Notes: a model not told the origin generated them from the letters alone. Positions 10,225 to 20,035 are shown, numbered from the stretch's first letter. The stretch: DNA of 64,000 nucleotides from Doryteuthis pealeii (GCA_023376005.1 CM042138.1:93479546-93543545), one strand, 5' to 3'. Made by a program: numbers and translations.

Positions 10225-10885
10225 GCTAGCTAGTCTCACAGATCCATTGCTACTAAATAGCGAGTTCAATCCTTGTTGGATTCCCCTGTCGGTGAGGGCT
10301 GTAGAATACGCTGAGGGCTTTAGAATACGCTAACTGTACCTCTACAGAAAGTAAGGCCCCAATGACCAGGGATGGCGACCCGTAATGCTTAAGGACTAAG
10401 AAGTCCATGAATGCAACATTCGACCTTGGTCCTTTTGTCGACTTGATGGAAGTGCTACCACCTCTGATCAATCGGCTGGACATGTTAAACCCTAGAACAT
10501 AAGATATTCCAACCGTATTGCTCTTATGTCAAACCCCGATCCTTTTATCATATGTGCTAGAAGGCGATGACTGAGGGTCTTAGTGTCCTGGGTATGACGT
10601 TAAACTGTATCTAGTGATGAGGTTCTATTTCCTTTGGGGAGTGTAGATTATCCCTTCATTGCTATTACTCTCAGGTCCACTCTGACCTGGAGTGGTAGTA
10701 CCTGTTAGAAACCCATCTATGGGTTAGATAGATTAAAAATGAATTTTAAAATGAGTTTACAAAACCGAGTTTTAGAGAATTTGGAAAACCCAACAAGAAT
10801 AAATAATCAAAAAAAATCTTCTGCATAAAATAAATCCAGGGTTTACATGCCGTAAAATCCAACCAACCAACCAACCAACCAAAAG
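10225..10885 (+). repeat. Repeat A, longest copy
   Basis: It starts near a tRNA B-box-like GCGAGTTCAATCC (10259) and continues with GACCAGGGATGGCGACCC, CTGATCAATCGGCTGG, TGTGCTAGAAGGCGATGA, GGAGTGGTAGTACCTG and ends in GGTTTACATGCCGTAAAA plus (CCAA)n. If the B-box-like start belongs to it, repeat A is a SINE about 650 bp long. Confidence 0.7.
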
Positions 10886-11002
10886 TATGGGGAAATACAC
10901 AAGTACTCCTTCTTTCTGACTAGTAAATGTAATCCGTGTTTGATTTTAATGACAATTGTACCCTTTGAAGGTTTAACAATTGGTGTAAATTCGTTATCCA
11001 GT

Positions 11003-11054
<52 letters not shown>
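10886..11054. repeat. AT-rich DNA ending in (TA)n
   Basis: Unassigned to 10987, then an uninterrupted TA run at 10988-11054. Confidence 0.85.
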
Positions 11055-11055
<1 letters not shown>

Positions 11056-11350
11056 TAGAAGGAGCTATGCTTCATCGTCTGCATAGGAGGTCAAAAAAGG
11101 CCCTGGTGTATTGATATTTTTACTTTCGAGATTTACAAATGCTGGACATCTTTAAGTAGAATTCCAATGCTATTTCTATGTATATTTTAATTTCTATATA
11201 TCTTCTAATATAAATAAAATCTTCATAATGTTTGCACCAAAAGCAAGAACCGGTGATATTTAATGCGTATATATATATATTCTTTGTTAATTGTTTTATT
11301 TTGGTAGTTTCATCCGGACATACATTCATACATTCTTTTCCTTTTAGAAG
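11055..11350 (-). mobile_element. Hel1 (Helitron-like, non-autonomous)
   Basis: On the minus strand the 3' end reads CTATGCAGACGATGAAGC, ATAG, CTCCTTCTAG then T. This is a 6-bp hairpin (CTATGC/GCATAG) a few bases before CTAG, as in Helitron 3' termini (hairpin plus CTRR, T flank). The internal consensus GTAGAATTCCAATGC, ATTTAATGCGTATATA and GTTTCATCCGGACATACAT is shared with 13067, 17741, 24217 and 31325. No Rep/helicase is encoded. Confidence 0.65.
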
Positions 11351-11384
11351 TCCGTTACAGATGATGATCCCGTCACTCCATATC

Positions 11385-11775
11385 TTCAACATTTGTGACC
11401 CTCAGGTGGCTAGGTAGTCCAATTTTGTACTTGCAGATGCGATTACACATATTGCAAGGGAAATTCCCCTCTGCATCTGGTAGTTCATGACGACGAAGAC
11501 GTCAGCGCTCTGTAGACTTGTTAATCTCGATATTGAGCCGCTCAGCTCCTGTGCGGCAGGCGTCTCGCCAACCCTGTCTGTTGGATGCCAGATCTTCAAC
11601 GCTTGAAGGTGTGATGATGCATTTCTTCTGCGTTGTCTAAGTATGGTTTTTGGGGGCCTCCTGTCCTCCACGTGCTATCTGTGGGTTCACCGTAAAATAT
11701 TTTACGGGGGGGTCTGTCGGAAGGCATGCGGATGATGTGACTCAACCATCGACATTCATACATACATACGTACGC
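11385..11775 (-). pseudogene. LINE-J C-terminus with zinc finger
   Basis: The minus strand first reads RWLSHIIRMPSDRPPRKIFY with GE following, the WLGHV.RMP...P...YGEL motif near the C-terminus of many non-LTR retrotransposon proteins. After frame breaks it reads FPCNMCNRICKYKIGLPSHL and then RV, a C2H2-like finger that ends this LINE type. Related pieces: 53655-54145 (-) and 59290-59985 (+). Non-functional. Confidence 0.7.
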
Positions 11776-12055
11776 ACCAACTGCCTTTTATATATTTATA
11801 GATAAAAAAGGATGAAGCCTTTGTGATACAATGAAATTACAGCGACCAAGATAAGAACGTTTGAAACCTTATATCTACTTTGTCTGGAAAATATTTAAGA
11901 AATTTGTCTGGCAGCTAAAGCTGCCTTGTTCAACACCGATAAAGAATTTTGTTTACATTAAAATTTTAAAAATTTTTAAGACTGTAATTGCAAACGTCAA
12001 ATACTGGACAATCACAAACCGTTGGCTGAGAAGTTTATATAAATGGGAAATATTT
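11776..12055. other. Unassigned
   Basis: AT-rich. An 86-codon plus frame (11861-12121) has no motif and overlaps a transposon end. Confidence 0.4.
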
Positions 12056-12120
12056 ACAGTGGAGCCTCGGTTTTCGAACGACTCTGAAGTCGAACTATTC
12101 AGAGTTCGAACAAAAAATTG
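12056..12120 (+). mobile_element. MITE terminus (GAGCCTCGGTTTTCGAAC type)
   Basis: CAGTGGAGCCTCGGTTTTCG followed by AACGACTCTGAAGTCGAAC matches the end at 12818-12935. Such ends are typical of pogo/Tigger-type MITEs; the name was not checked. Confidence 0.5.
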
Positions 12121-12394
12121 ATTTAGTGCGGAGTACTCCTTTATTGTCATTACCCTCATATCCACTGCCCTAGAGTGGTAGTACCGGTTAGGGTTCTATC
12201 TATAGATCAAATACATCCGTTTGAAAATTGTTAGTATTAGATAGGAATACATGAAACTGTACAAATATTAATAGTTATGATCATAATAAAATTTACAAAT
12301 AAGTCATGTTATCTCTGGAACCCGAGTTCAATCCTGAGTGAAAGCAGTTAGAAAAATAATTAATTAACACAACTCTTACCCCAGCTATGGTTAG
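12121..12394 (+). repeat. Repeat A scrap and SINE-like scrap
   Basis: 12132-12232 is a repeat A segment (AGTACTCCTTTATTGTCATT, AGAGTGGTAGTACCGG). 12312-12390 has a B-box-like GAGTTCAATCCTGAG and CCCCAGCTATGG, resembling a tRNA-SINE fragment. Confidence 0.5.
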
Positions 12395-12685
12395 CGGAAT
12401 GAGAACAGGATACCCCGTGGACTAAATAAAGGGTTAGGTTCAAAGTTCCGTGATGGCTCCCGAATACGACAAGAAAGTTCCCGGGTTCGAAAAGAAGGTT
12501 CCCGAGTCCGAGAAGGTTCCTGAGTCCGAGAAGGTTCCCGAGTCCGACAAGAAATACCTGAAGAAGGCCGGAGGGCATATCGGCCGAAACGTTGTACAAG
12601 TAACAATGAAGATGGGGACAATAGTCCGAATAATGCAGATAATACTAATCTTCAAGCCTCATCTCAAACATTCAGAGAAATAAGT
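12395..12685 (+). repeat. Family F monomer with hammerhead-like core and 18-bp minisatellite
   Basis: It starts GAATGAGAACAGGATACC and ends AAGCCTCATCTCAAACATTC. The middle has 18-bp units (GAGTCCGAGAAGGTTCCC), then CTGAAGA (12558-12564), a stem GGCCG/CGGCC around a 10-nt loop, GAAAC (12586-12590) and GTTGTA. The order CUGANGA, stem II, GAAA, short stem III (AC/GU) and NUH is that of a type I hammerhead with a 2-bp helix III. I could not find a convincing helix I. 12450-12683 also stays open as 77 codons (KVPESE repeats), which may be a by-product of the 18-bp unit. Confidence 0.65.
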
Positions 12686-12817
12686 CAAATGTAAGTATTA
12701 AATAACCCATAATGTTTTGATATGCCATTAAAAAATAAATCAGATGTGCAAAATAAAGTCAATATAACTGAGTACCTTGTTACATAATGTGTAGATTAGT
12801 ATTTCAATTTCAAGATA

Positions 12818-12935
12818 CAATGGAACCTCGGTTTTCGAGCGAATCCGAAGTCGAACAATTCGGAGTTCAAATAAAAAATTGAGTAAAAAAGCCCCCAGTT
12901 GTCGAACAAATTTTCGGACTTCGAAATTATTATAA
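12818..12935 (+). mobile_element. MITE end, second copy
   Basis: It reads CAATGGAACCTCGGTTTTCG then AGCGAATCCGAAGTCGAAC, with an inverted TTCGGACTTCGAA toward the other end. Same family as 12056. Confidence 0.5.
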
Positions 12936-12939
12936 TGGA

Positions 12940-13066
12940 GATTCGGTGTCTGTAACCGAAATTACGTCACCACCAACTTCACAATTTCCTTATTTGCGTT
13001 ACATTCTCAGTGGTTATTAACTAATTATTACTTAATCTTAATCAGCATCTTATTTATTAACAACTA
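12940..13066 (+). mobile_element. Hel3 5' fragment
   Basis: It carries TTATAATGGAGATTCGG and CTGTAACCGAAATTACGTCA, the 5' part of Hel3 seen intact at 61520-62035 (-). Confidence 0.55.
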
Positions 13067-13430
13067 GAAGCGGCTCCCCAGTGAAACCTGTGTAGAGGAT
13101 TAAAAACATGGTTTAATAATCATCTGTAGATCTATTACTACTGAGTAGCGAGTTCGATCCTCACTGGATCACCTATAAAAATCATAAAACGCCGAAAATA
13201 GCCGAGTAGAATTTTAACGTTATTTTATAATGTTACTTAATTTTTAAATGTATTTGATAATATAAATCAAATCTTCATTATCTTTGCTCAAAAACCAAGC
13301 CCTGGTGATATTTAATATGTATATATATTTACTTTGTCGATAATTGTTTTATTTTCTAAGTTTCCTCCGGACATACATCTTCACACAACTGCTCTTTATA
13401 TATGTATTGATAGATGTCTCTATTGAGGTC
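13067..13430 (-). mobile_element. Hel1 copy with an inserted tRNA-like scrap
   Basis: The minus-strand 3' end is GGGGAGCCGCTTCTAG then T at 13067-13085. The internal consensus runs 13225-13430 (GTGATATTTAATATG, CCTCCGGACATACATC, CAACTGCTCTTTATATATG). 13120-13172 contains a B-box-like GCGAGTTCGATCCTC, a probable SINE fragment. Confidence 0.6.
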
Positions 13431-14165
13431 TAACTGAGAAAGATTTACCTCAAAACAGCCCATGTTATTAATTTGCTTAAAGTCCTGTTATGTGTGCTAT
13501 ATATCATAAAGAAATAAATGTTTACCTAGTATATTGTGTGAATAATTTGCATAGCAGTTTTAACAAAACCGTGTTTTACAAATAATTACTTGGTTTTATT
13601 GATTTCTAATATTATTGTTTTATTCTCAAATGAATTAAAAGTAATCCTATGTATAATTTTATATTGAAACCAATTAGAATAAAGTAAAAATAAGTATTTC
13701 TGTTATTAATAAAATTTCATTAGTCTTTCTAATTCAATATGATATTTAATCTATTAATAATGGAGATTCGCTTCCGGTTTTTGTCTGTAACCAAACCTTC
13801 GTCACTGCTTATGTCACATTACTCAAAATCGTCATAACAGAATAAATACACTCAAAATTTGAACATGCAACATTAGACAGTCCTCATTGTTTTTTAAAAC
13901 AAGTTTTAATAAATACATGACTGGTATTATATATCTATATATAATTTGTTTGTTTTATTTTAATATATATTGAAAGTTTACATTTCAAATTGTTTTATTT
14001 TTTAATCCTTTAATGAATTTGATGATTTACGTACTTAGGGTACAAACTCGCTGGCATTGAATTTTTAACTCCCACCCCTCAGGCAATATGTTTCAAAAAT
14101 CTATTTTTACATCGCTTGGTGGGTGTTTTTTTTTTTTTTTTTTTTTTGGGTTTTTTTGCTAGTTA
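13431..14165 (+). mobile_element. Hel3, two partial copies
   Basis: 13500-13735 matches the middle of Hel3 (GCATAGCAGTTTTAACAAAA, CTTGGTTTTATTGATTTC). A second copy starts TCTATTAATAATGGAGATTC at about 13749 and ends CATCGCTTGGTGGGTG, poly-T, TTTGCTAG then T at 14163. The CTAG|T end fits a Helitron terminus; the terminal hairpin is eroded. Confidence 0.6.
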
Positions 14166-14683
14166 TATTAAAACATATACTTGTGCTCGGAGGGCGCCTA
14201 TTTTTGCTAGTAGTTTTAATATAGTTTCCCATCAAATGTTGACATGTGATGAGATGCAGTATATTCTTTCATTTCTACTCCTTGAAATCAATAACGCATA
14301 ACGCAATTCTCTTCAAAGTGTTTTGCCTTGCAACAATTTAGTGTCAATAATTATATATTTGTACTTGATAAACCCACACAATTTAACGACAATCACACAT
14401 TGTCTGACTGCAATGAAAACAACATTAAATAAACAACCAGTTAAAGAGAAAAGCAATTTTATTTTCAAAAGAAAATCTTTCTACCAATTATCAAGTCAGA
14501 AAAGATATAAAACACAAAATGCTTACAAGATGAGCGTCTCTTTTACCGTTGTAATCGGTTTCAAATTATTATTTTTAGTCTCGTTATCATCATTACATTA
14601 GCTTTTGATTCATTTTTTTACAGAACGATATATTTAAAGACAAACCCAATAACATTAGTAATAACAGTAGAGAAAAAGAGTTA
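14166..14683. other. Unassigned, with a second CTAG end at 14212
   Basis: 14180-14212 (GCTCGGAGGGCGCC, then TATTTTTGCTAG) looks like another Helitron 3' end. The rest is AT-rich. A 92-codon plus frame (14323-14601) has no recognisable motif. Confidence 0.4.
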
Positions 14684-14727
14684 AGGGTCTAACATGGTTT
14701 CAATCCAAATGATTTCATCAGGACCCT
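14684..14727 (-). ncRNA. Candidate hammerhead ribozyme
   Basis: Minus strand: AGGGTC (14727-14722), CTGATGA (14721-14715), stem II AATC/GATT with an ATTTG loop, GAAAC (14701-14697), loop CAT, GTT, an extra A, then GACCCT (14689-14684). Helix I (AGGGTC/GACCCT) is perfect and the flanking AGAGT/ACTCT can extend it. Helix III is the 2-bp AC/GU type known in PLE and retrozyme hammerheads. The extra A after GTT at the cleavage site is non-canonical and may impair cutting. Core residues C3, U4, G5, A6, G8, A9, G12, A13 and A14 are all present. Confidence 0.6.
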
Positions 14728-14759
14728 ACTCTGTACTCAAGTAAGTCGTCAGGTTTTGT

Positions 14760-15083
14760 GTCTTTGTAAAATGTGGGCCTTGCACAAAGATATAAGATAT
14801 TTAATTTCGAAAGATTCTTTTTTCTCTTTATTCCCCCTTTTCGTTTAATTTTCTACAACAAACGATTCATATCAGTTTTTCGTTAATTTTTCGGCGAATA
14901 ATTACAACAGTAAAATCGATTAAGATTCAATAATTAGAAAAAGATAAAATCTATAATACAACCGATAAAATATCGTTGATAACCTTTATCGGCTCTGAAC
15001 AGAAAATAATATCAATGAATAAAAAAGTTCGATATCATTCGTTTAATTAGTTATTTTCATTTTTGATTATGAATTTTCAAACG
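14760..15083. other. Inverted MLE1 scrap and AT-rich DNA
   Basis: 14768-14820 is the reverse complement of 15452-15506 inside MLE1 (shared GTGGGCCTTGCACAAAGATA). The rest is unassigned. Confidence 0.55.
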
Positions 15084-15712
15084 AGGTATGTCAGAAAAGT
15101 TCGAGGACTGGAATTTCAAATCCTAACTACTAACAACAAGCGATCCCCTTCAAAGTAATCCCCCAGAGTCTATTGCACTTTCCCATCTTTCTCTGTCATG
15201 TTTGCATGCACTCGTGGAAGGATTCTTCTGGGATTCTCCGTATTTCTGTCGTCACTGCTTTTTTGTCGTGCACATCCTCAAAACGGGTTCCCTTGATGAT
15301 CCCCTTGAGCTTGGGAAAGAGGTAAAAACTACATGGAGCCAGGTCAGGTGAGTAGGGAGGTTGCTCCAGCACAGTGATGTTTTCTGGGCCAGGAACTCTC
15401 GGATACTCAGGGCAGTGTGGACAGGTGCGTTGTCATGGTGAAACCCCCACGAAGAATCTTTCGAAATTAAGTATCTTATATCTTTGTGCAAGGCCCACAT
15501 TTTAAAAGAGGCCTTCTAAGAAAGTAAAAATTTGTGTCCTACCACATCTCTCGCCTATTCTCGCCCACTGACGAAACAAACGCTGCAGTATCTCTTTGTA
15601 GACATACTGGTTGATCGTCTGGCCCTGTGACAAGAACTCACAGTTGAGGATGCTCCTCAAAACGAAGAATGCGATCAACCGGGAACTTTTCTGACATACC
15701 ACGTAATTGATA
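15084..15712 (-). pseudogene. MLE1 mariner-like element, deleted
   Basis: The ends are inverted: ACGAGGTATGTCAGAAAAGT at the left and ACTTTTCTGACATACCACG at the right. On the minus strand 15500-15252 encodes WGFHHDNAPVHTALSIREFL then AQKTS, the mariner catalytic block containing the second Asp (HHDNAPAHTA). 15700-15540 resembles the segment before it (SQGQTINQYVYKEILQRLFR). The final catalytic region (PDLAPCDFFLFPKLK-type) is frameshifted. The element is too short for an intact transposase (about 345 aa). Inactive. Confidence 0.8.
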
Positions 15713-16295
15713 TATGAATCCATTTCGTAAATTAAAAAACAATCAATGATTATGAACTCACAAACCGAAATCATTAAACCACTACGTGGCTGTTGTGTCG
15801 TGCGTACGACACTTAGGTCAAGAAAAGACATGTCTTCTTTCTTACCTGCTACTTACTGTAAACTAGTACTACATGTTACACGGTCAGGTTGTCGGTGACT
15901 AAACTGACACCCCCATCAAGAACGCCTCGCCTGGTCTCGTGATGTGCGTGTGTGGACACCCAGCATCACAAAACAAGAGCTGTCAAAGGGCGGATGAGCT
16001 CCAGGACCATCCACACCGATATTGGGGTACCGACAACTCGCATGAATCCCTAATACAACCTAGCGTTAGGGTACAAGCGCTGGGAGGCTTGCTTCCCGTG
16101 AAGTGACAATACTACCTTGCAGCAGCTCGGCAGTCCTGTCGTCTCAGACTATCCCCAGCCACTGGACCAACTGCCGGACTGCCAACACAGTGGACTGAGG
16201 TATGTGCACCTTCTTTCCACTTATATCTCAAACACAAGTTTCACTCCACGGAGTGAGGTCATCTTGACGGAATGACACAAAACAACATCAAATGG
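15713..16295. other. Unassigned, GC-richer island at 15870-16270
   Basis: No repeat family, domain or RNA gene recognised. Composition is clearly less AT-rich than the flanks. It may be part of an unrecognised transposon. Confidence 0.35.
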
Positions 16296-16500
16296 CGAGG
16301 TTCCAATTTTGGAACAATGAGGATCTTCGAGTATCCATTGATTGTTATTACGCTCAGGTCGATTCTGACGCAGAATGGTAATACATGTCAGGGTCCCATC
16401 AATGGGAACTTGAAGCCAGTGAGCATGTGTGTCATATCAAAATGACTCGATTCGGCATTGACTAACTCAGAACGGATTGATATTCAAACCAACCAACCCG
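16296..16500 (+). repeat. Repeat A scrap (plus)
   Basis: It contains GAGGTTCCAATTTTGGAAC, TTATTACGCTCAGGTC and TTGATATTCAAACCAACC. It abuts a minus-strand copy, giving an inverted pair. Confidence 0.6.
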
Positions 16501-16860
16501 ATAAGGGGTACACTACTCCCCAGACCTGCAGAATAGGAACCTCTCTATTAGATACAGTTTAACATCATACCAAGGATACAAAGATCCTCAGTCACCGCCT
16601 TTTAGTACATATATGATAATAAATAATGGAAACGCGTGGTGTAATGGTTAAAGTCATGGGAAATGGACTCGTCGCCCCGAGTTCAAATCCTGGATATTTG
16701 CATTTCCCTTAGCGCTATACCTGGGAGGCTATGGATAAATAGTTGGGCCTGGAACTTCAGGACTTCCACCAAGAACATTCTTGTTATATTATAATAAATG
16801 GCTGGGATTTGCCATAAGAGCAATACGGTAAGGACAATATACAACATATTTTAACTCAAA
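16500..16860 (-). repeat. Repeat A copy split by SINE-B
   Basis: 16505-16624 and 16791-16850 are consecutive parts of a minus-strand repeat A (CAGTCACCGCCTTTTAGTAC, then GGATTTGCCATAAGAGC). They are separated exactly by the SINE at 16625-16790. Confidence 0.7.
16625..16790 (+). repeat. SINE-B insertion with 9-bp target duplication
   Basis: The tRNA-like head (GTGGTGTAATGGTTAAAGTC; GAGTTCAAATCCTGG) is followed by a shortened body. ATAATAAAT occurs immediately before (16616-16624) and after (16791-16799), a clean target-site duplication within repeat A. Confidence 0.85.
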
Positions 16861-17299
16861 TAATTTTGATTGTTACATTTTTAAGGGTAAAAAAAAAATA
16901 AATTAATGGAATATATCTTATTAGCAGGGCAGTGGATATACCTCAGTGTTATAATCTAATTATTACAAGGTTTGATAAGAACTATTGCAAAATAGTTCAA
17001 TATGTAAAAAGTATATTAATCTTGATTTTAACTCTTTAAAATATTTACATTGATTTGCCGATATAAATCTGTGTGGAGACATTTAAAATATCTAGATTAA
17101 TTTGTTTTTAATACGACACAGAAAATATCAAAGTTGGGGCGGAAATTTGCTTACCGTTGGATCGCTAAAACATAGCGTAAATTGAGGTAGAAGGCCGGGT
17201 CAAAATTACCAAAATATATTTCATAATTCACAATTTCAATATTATTAATAAAACAAACATGTAACTTCTTTTTTTTCTTCCCCAATTCCATTCAGAAAT
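16861..17299 (-). repeat. Repeat T scrap, rest unassigned
   Basis: 16925-17045 is minus-strand T (GTGGATATACCTCAG, ATTACAAGGTTTGATA, AGTTCAATATGTAAAAAGTA). 17046-17299 holds nothing recognised. Confidence 0.55.
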
Positions 17300-17465
17300 G
17301 ATACATACTACCCTGAAACAAATCTTTTGATAAACAGTGTAATCGGAATATGTTACGTGATAAGAGATTGAATGTTCTAGTCAACAATTTACGAGTCAAT
17401 GACATTATTTTCTCCAAGCTTCGTTTTCATCACTGATGACCTTCTCGTGCCATACTGGGAATTGA

Positions 17466-17546
<81 letters not shown>

Positions 17547-17740
17547 TGCATTCAGATTCAATGCATCATTTATAACCTCGATTATTTCTGTGACAATGCT
17601 TTCTCCAGAGTAAAATATTATACCTCTCATGTACCAATAGATGCGTAGAAAAACTTTTTCATGTGCGAGGAGAGGTGTCTGGCTTTCTGGGTTATGATTG
17701 GGTTAACGTAGAGTGATAATTAATGCTTTACTTACATCTA
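17300..17740 (-). repeat. Repeat M copy with (CT)n block
   Basis: This is the reverse complement of 25205-25590. Shared pieces are TTTTGATAAACAGTGTAAT, TTTCTCCAAGCTTCGTTTTC, GGGAATTGACACTCTC, TCAATGCATCATTTATAACC and GCTTTCTCCAGAGTAAAAT. The (CT)n at 17467-17537 is expanded here; the copy at 25.4 kb has only a short GA block. Confidence 0.7.
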
Positions 17741-18058
17741 TATATACATATATAAAGATCGGTTGGTGTATATGCATATATGTCCGGATGAAACTACGAA
17801 AATCAAACACATAACGACAAAGTAAATACATATACATATTAAATATCACTGGTTTTTTGCTTTTTGTGCAAAAATGATGAAGATTTGATTTATATTCGAA
17901 GATATCTAAAAATTAAAATATGCATAGAAATAGCATTGAAATTCTACATTTGTGCAAAGATTATGAATATAAATAGCATTGAAATTCTACTTTTGTGAAA
18001 AATTACGAAGATTTGATTTATGTTCGAAGATATTTAAAAATTAAAATATACATATAGA
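17741..18058 (+). mobile_element. Hel1 copy
   Basis: Plus-strand Hel1: ATATATGTCCGGATGAAACT, ATTAAATATCACTGG, TTTGATTTATATTCGAAG, AATAGCATTGAAATTCTAC, with an internal partial duplication (17940 and 17972). The 3' hairpin end is missing. Confidence 0.6.
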
Positions 18059-18209
18059 TGTGTAAAAAAAACTTCTGCAGATGCGCGGTGAAGTGTCCGA
18101 CTTTCTGGTTGCGATTGTTTAACATAGAGTAATAACTAACGCTTTAATTACACTCATTATAAATGCATTTAATGTTGAGCAGAAAAGTTCTCAGCACAAC
18201 CAAAAATAG
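18059..18209 (-). repeat. Repeat M scrap
   Basis: A second partial M end (GATGCGCGGTGAAGTGTCCG, ACATAGAGTAATAACTAACG) follows Hel1. Confidence 0.5.
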
Positions 18210-18650
18210 ATTGTTGGTTGGTTGTATTTTACGGCATGTCAACCTTTGTTGGCTTCTTTTATGCCAAAGACATTTTGTTTTATTCATTATTGATGGGTAC
18301 TCAGTTTTGTTTAAACTCATTTTCTATTCAATGGGACCATAACAGGTACCACCACTCCGGGCCAGAGTGGACCTGGGAGTAATGTTAATGAAGGGGTACT
18401 TCCTATTCTCCAGAGCTACAGCATTGGAAGTTCACATTTAGAAAGCGTTTAACGTCATACCCAGGACACTAAGACCCTCAGCCACTGCCTTCAAGCACAT
18501 ATATAATAAAAAGGGTTGGGGCTTTCCATAAGGGCAATATGAAAGGGACAATCATATAGGAGCTAGGGATTGACGTTACCAGCTGATTGATCGGAGGGCG
18601 GGCCTCTCTGACCACCCCTCTAGCCTAAGTAAGGGCCTAAGTAGGGTTTA
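18210..18650 (-). repeat. Repeat A copy
   Basis: Minus orientation: TTGGTTGGTTGTATTTTACG, GCATGTCAACC, GGGCCAGAGTGGACCTGGG, GACCCTCAGCCACTGCC, GATTGATCGGAGGGCGGGCC. One of the better-preserved copies. Confidence 0.75.
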
Positions 18651-18955
18651 CCAAAAATAGAATGACAATTTATATTGATTTGTTGAAGGGTTATTGGAAC
18701 TAGAAAAATGATATTCTAAGTATATTCAATTGCATCCTGAATTTGTGGAATAACATAAGTTTCCTGATTCAAGATATTTCCCTTCTTGAAATAAAATCCT
18801 AAAAAGAAAAAAGAATTTTCAGGAGTTCATTTTTGATTTTAAATAAAAGAAAAAAAAGCCTAATAAATTTATTGAGTCTGTGAATTTGCCACACCTTTGA
18901 TTTGTGCCTAACTCAGTTGCAAGTGACTAGTTAGTCATGTGACTTTAAAATACAA
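18651..18955. other. Unassigned AT-rich DNA
   Basis: Nothing recognised. Confidence 0.35.
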
Positions 18956-19125
18956 CTACAAAGATTATAATTATAATGATTGACAAAGCAATTAGAATTA
19001 ATAAGATGAATGATAATACGAGGCAAAATCATAAATAATAATGATTGACAAAGCAACTAGAATTAGGAAGATGAAGGATAATACGAGGCAAAATTATTAA
19101 TAATAATGATTGACAAAGCAACAAT
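18956..19125. repeat. Short tandem array, about 70-bp unit
   Basis: ATAATGATTGACAAAGCAA recurs three times (18977, 19039, 19103), with GATAATACGAGGCAAAAT after the first two. About 2.5 units. Confidence 0.85.
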
Positions 19126-19434
19126 AGGCACCAGATGTAGTCTAGTGTCATACCCAGGACAGTCCTTTTTCTGGGGTGGGTGATTCTTACCATTCTGCAG
19201 TGGATACAGTCAGTGTATTCTAAGCATATTCAGGTTGATCATATGAAGTTCGTACAGGGCGAAATGTCATAATAAATATATTAAAAAAAACAATCTACGA
19301 TAAAATGATAAGAATTCTTATAGGTCTTTGTCGTAATACTTGACACAGAAGATTATTCGCTCGTTTTATCATCAAAGTTAATTTTTTTAAATTCTCCAAA
19401 AATTACACAATAAGACTGATGGTGTAACTTAAAT
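19126..19434. other. Unassigned
   Basis: Contains a repeat A scrap at 19130-19165 (GTCATACCCAGGAC); the rest is unassigned. Confidence 0.35.
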
Positions 19435-19530
19435 AAAACTAGCGAGATCTCTGGATATACCACAGTATGATAATTTAATCATTACAACGTTTGATATGTT
19501 TACTTAAGAGCTATTGCCAAAATAAAAACT
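19435..19530 (-). repeat. Repeat T scrap
   Basis: GGATATACCACAGTATGATA, then ATTACAACGTTTGATATG and AAGAGCTATTGCC. Confidence 0.7.
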
Positions 19531-20035
19531 TATTCTGCAGTAGATTTTTGTGACTTTGTTTTCTTTTAAAAATTATTTCTTTTATTCGTGGTATCAGCAA
19601 TTTGGGGGGGGGGGTTACGATTTTAGTGGCCATCCTTTAGACTTCAAGCAAGAGCGCTTGTCCAACGGAAATCCTTGGTAAACAATCCTTTGGTTGTTCC
19701 TTGGTGCTCCTCAGTATTGCAAGTGTCCCCAGCAATGATTGCAAATGAACGTCTCTTAGTATCAGTGATTAAGTAGTCAACTAGCTACGCATTCGGGCTT
19801 TTGATTGGCTGAGGTTTAAACCACGTGACCTCGCTTAGTCTATGAATTTAAGTGGTGTATTGTAGACTTGGAATCTATATAAATAAATGTTTCAACACAT
19901 TCTCCGCAATTTTATAGCTTGAATATTGTAGTAAGATACCAAAAACTTGCGTAGAGTGTATATATATATATATCGAAATAAATGGAAAAATAAAATAAAC
20001 ACCAAAATTGAAACCACTTGCGGACTTTTTCTATA
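19531..20035. other. Unassigned
   Basis: No family recognised; a G homopolymer at about 19602 and short (TA)n at 19961. Confidence 0.35.

Noticed and set aside
14323..14601. 92-codon plus open frame
   Set aside because: AT-rich, no motif, no splice or promoter context; consistent with chance.
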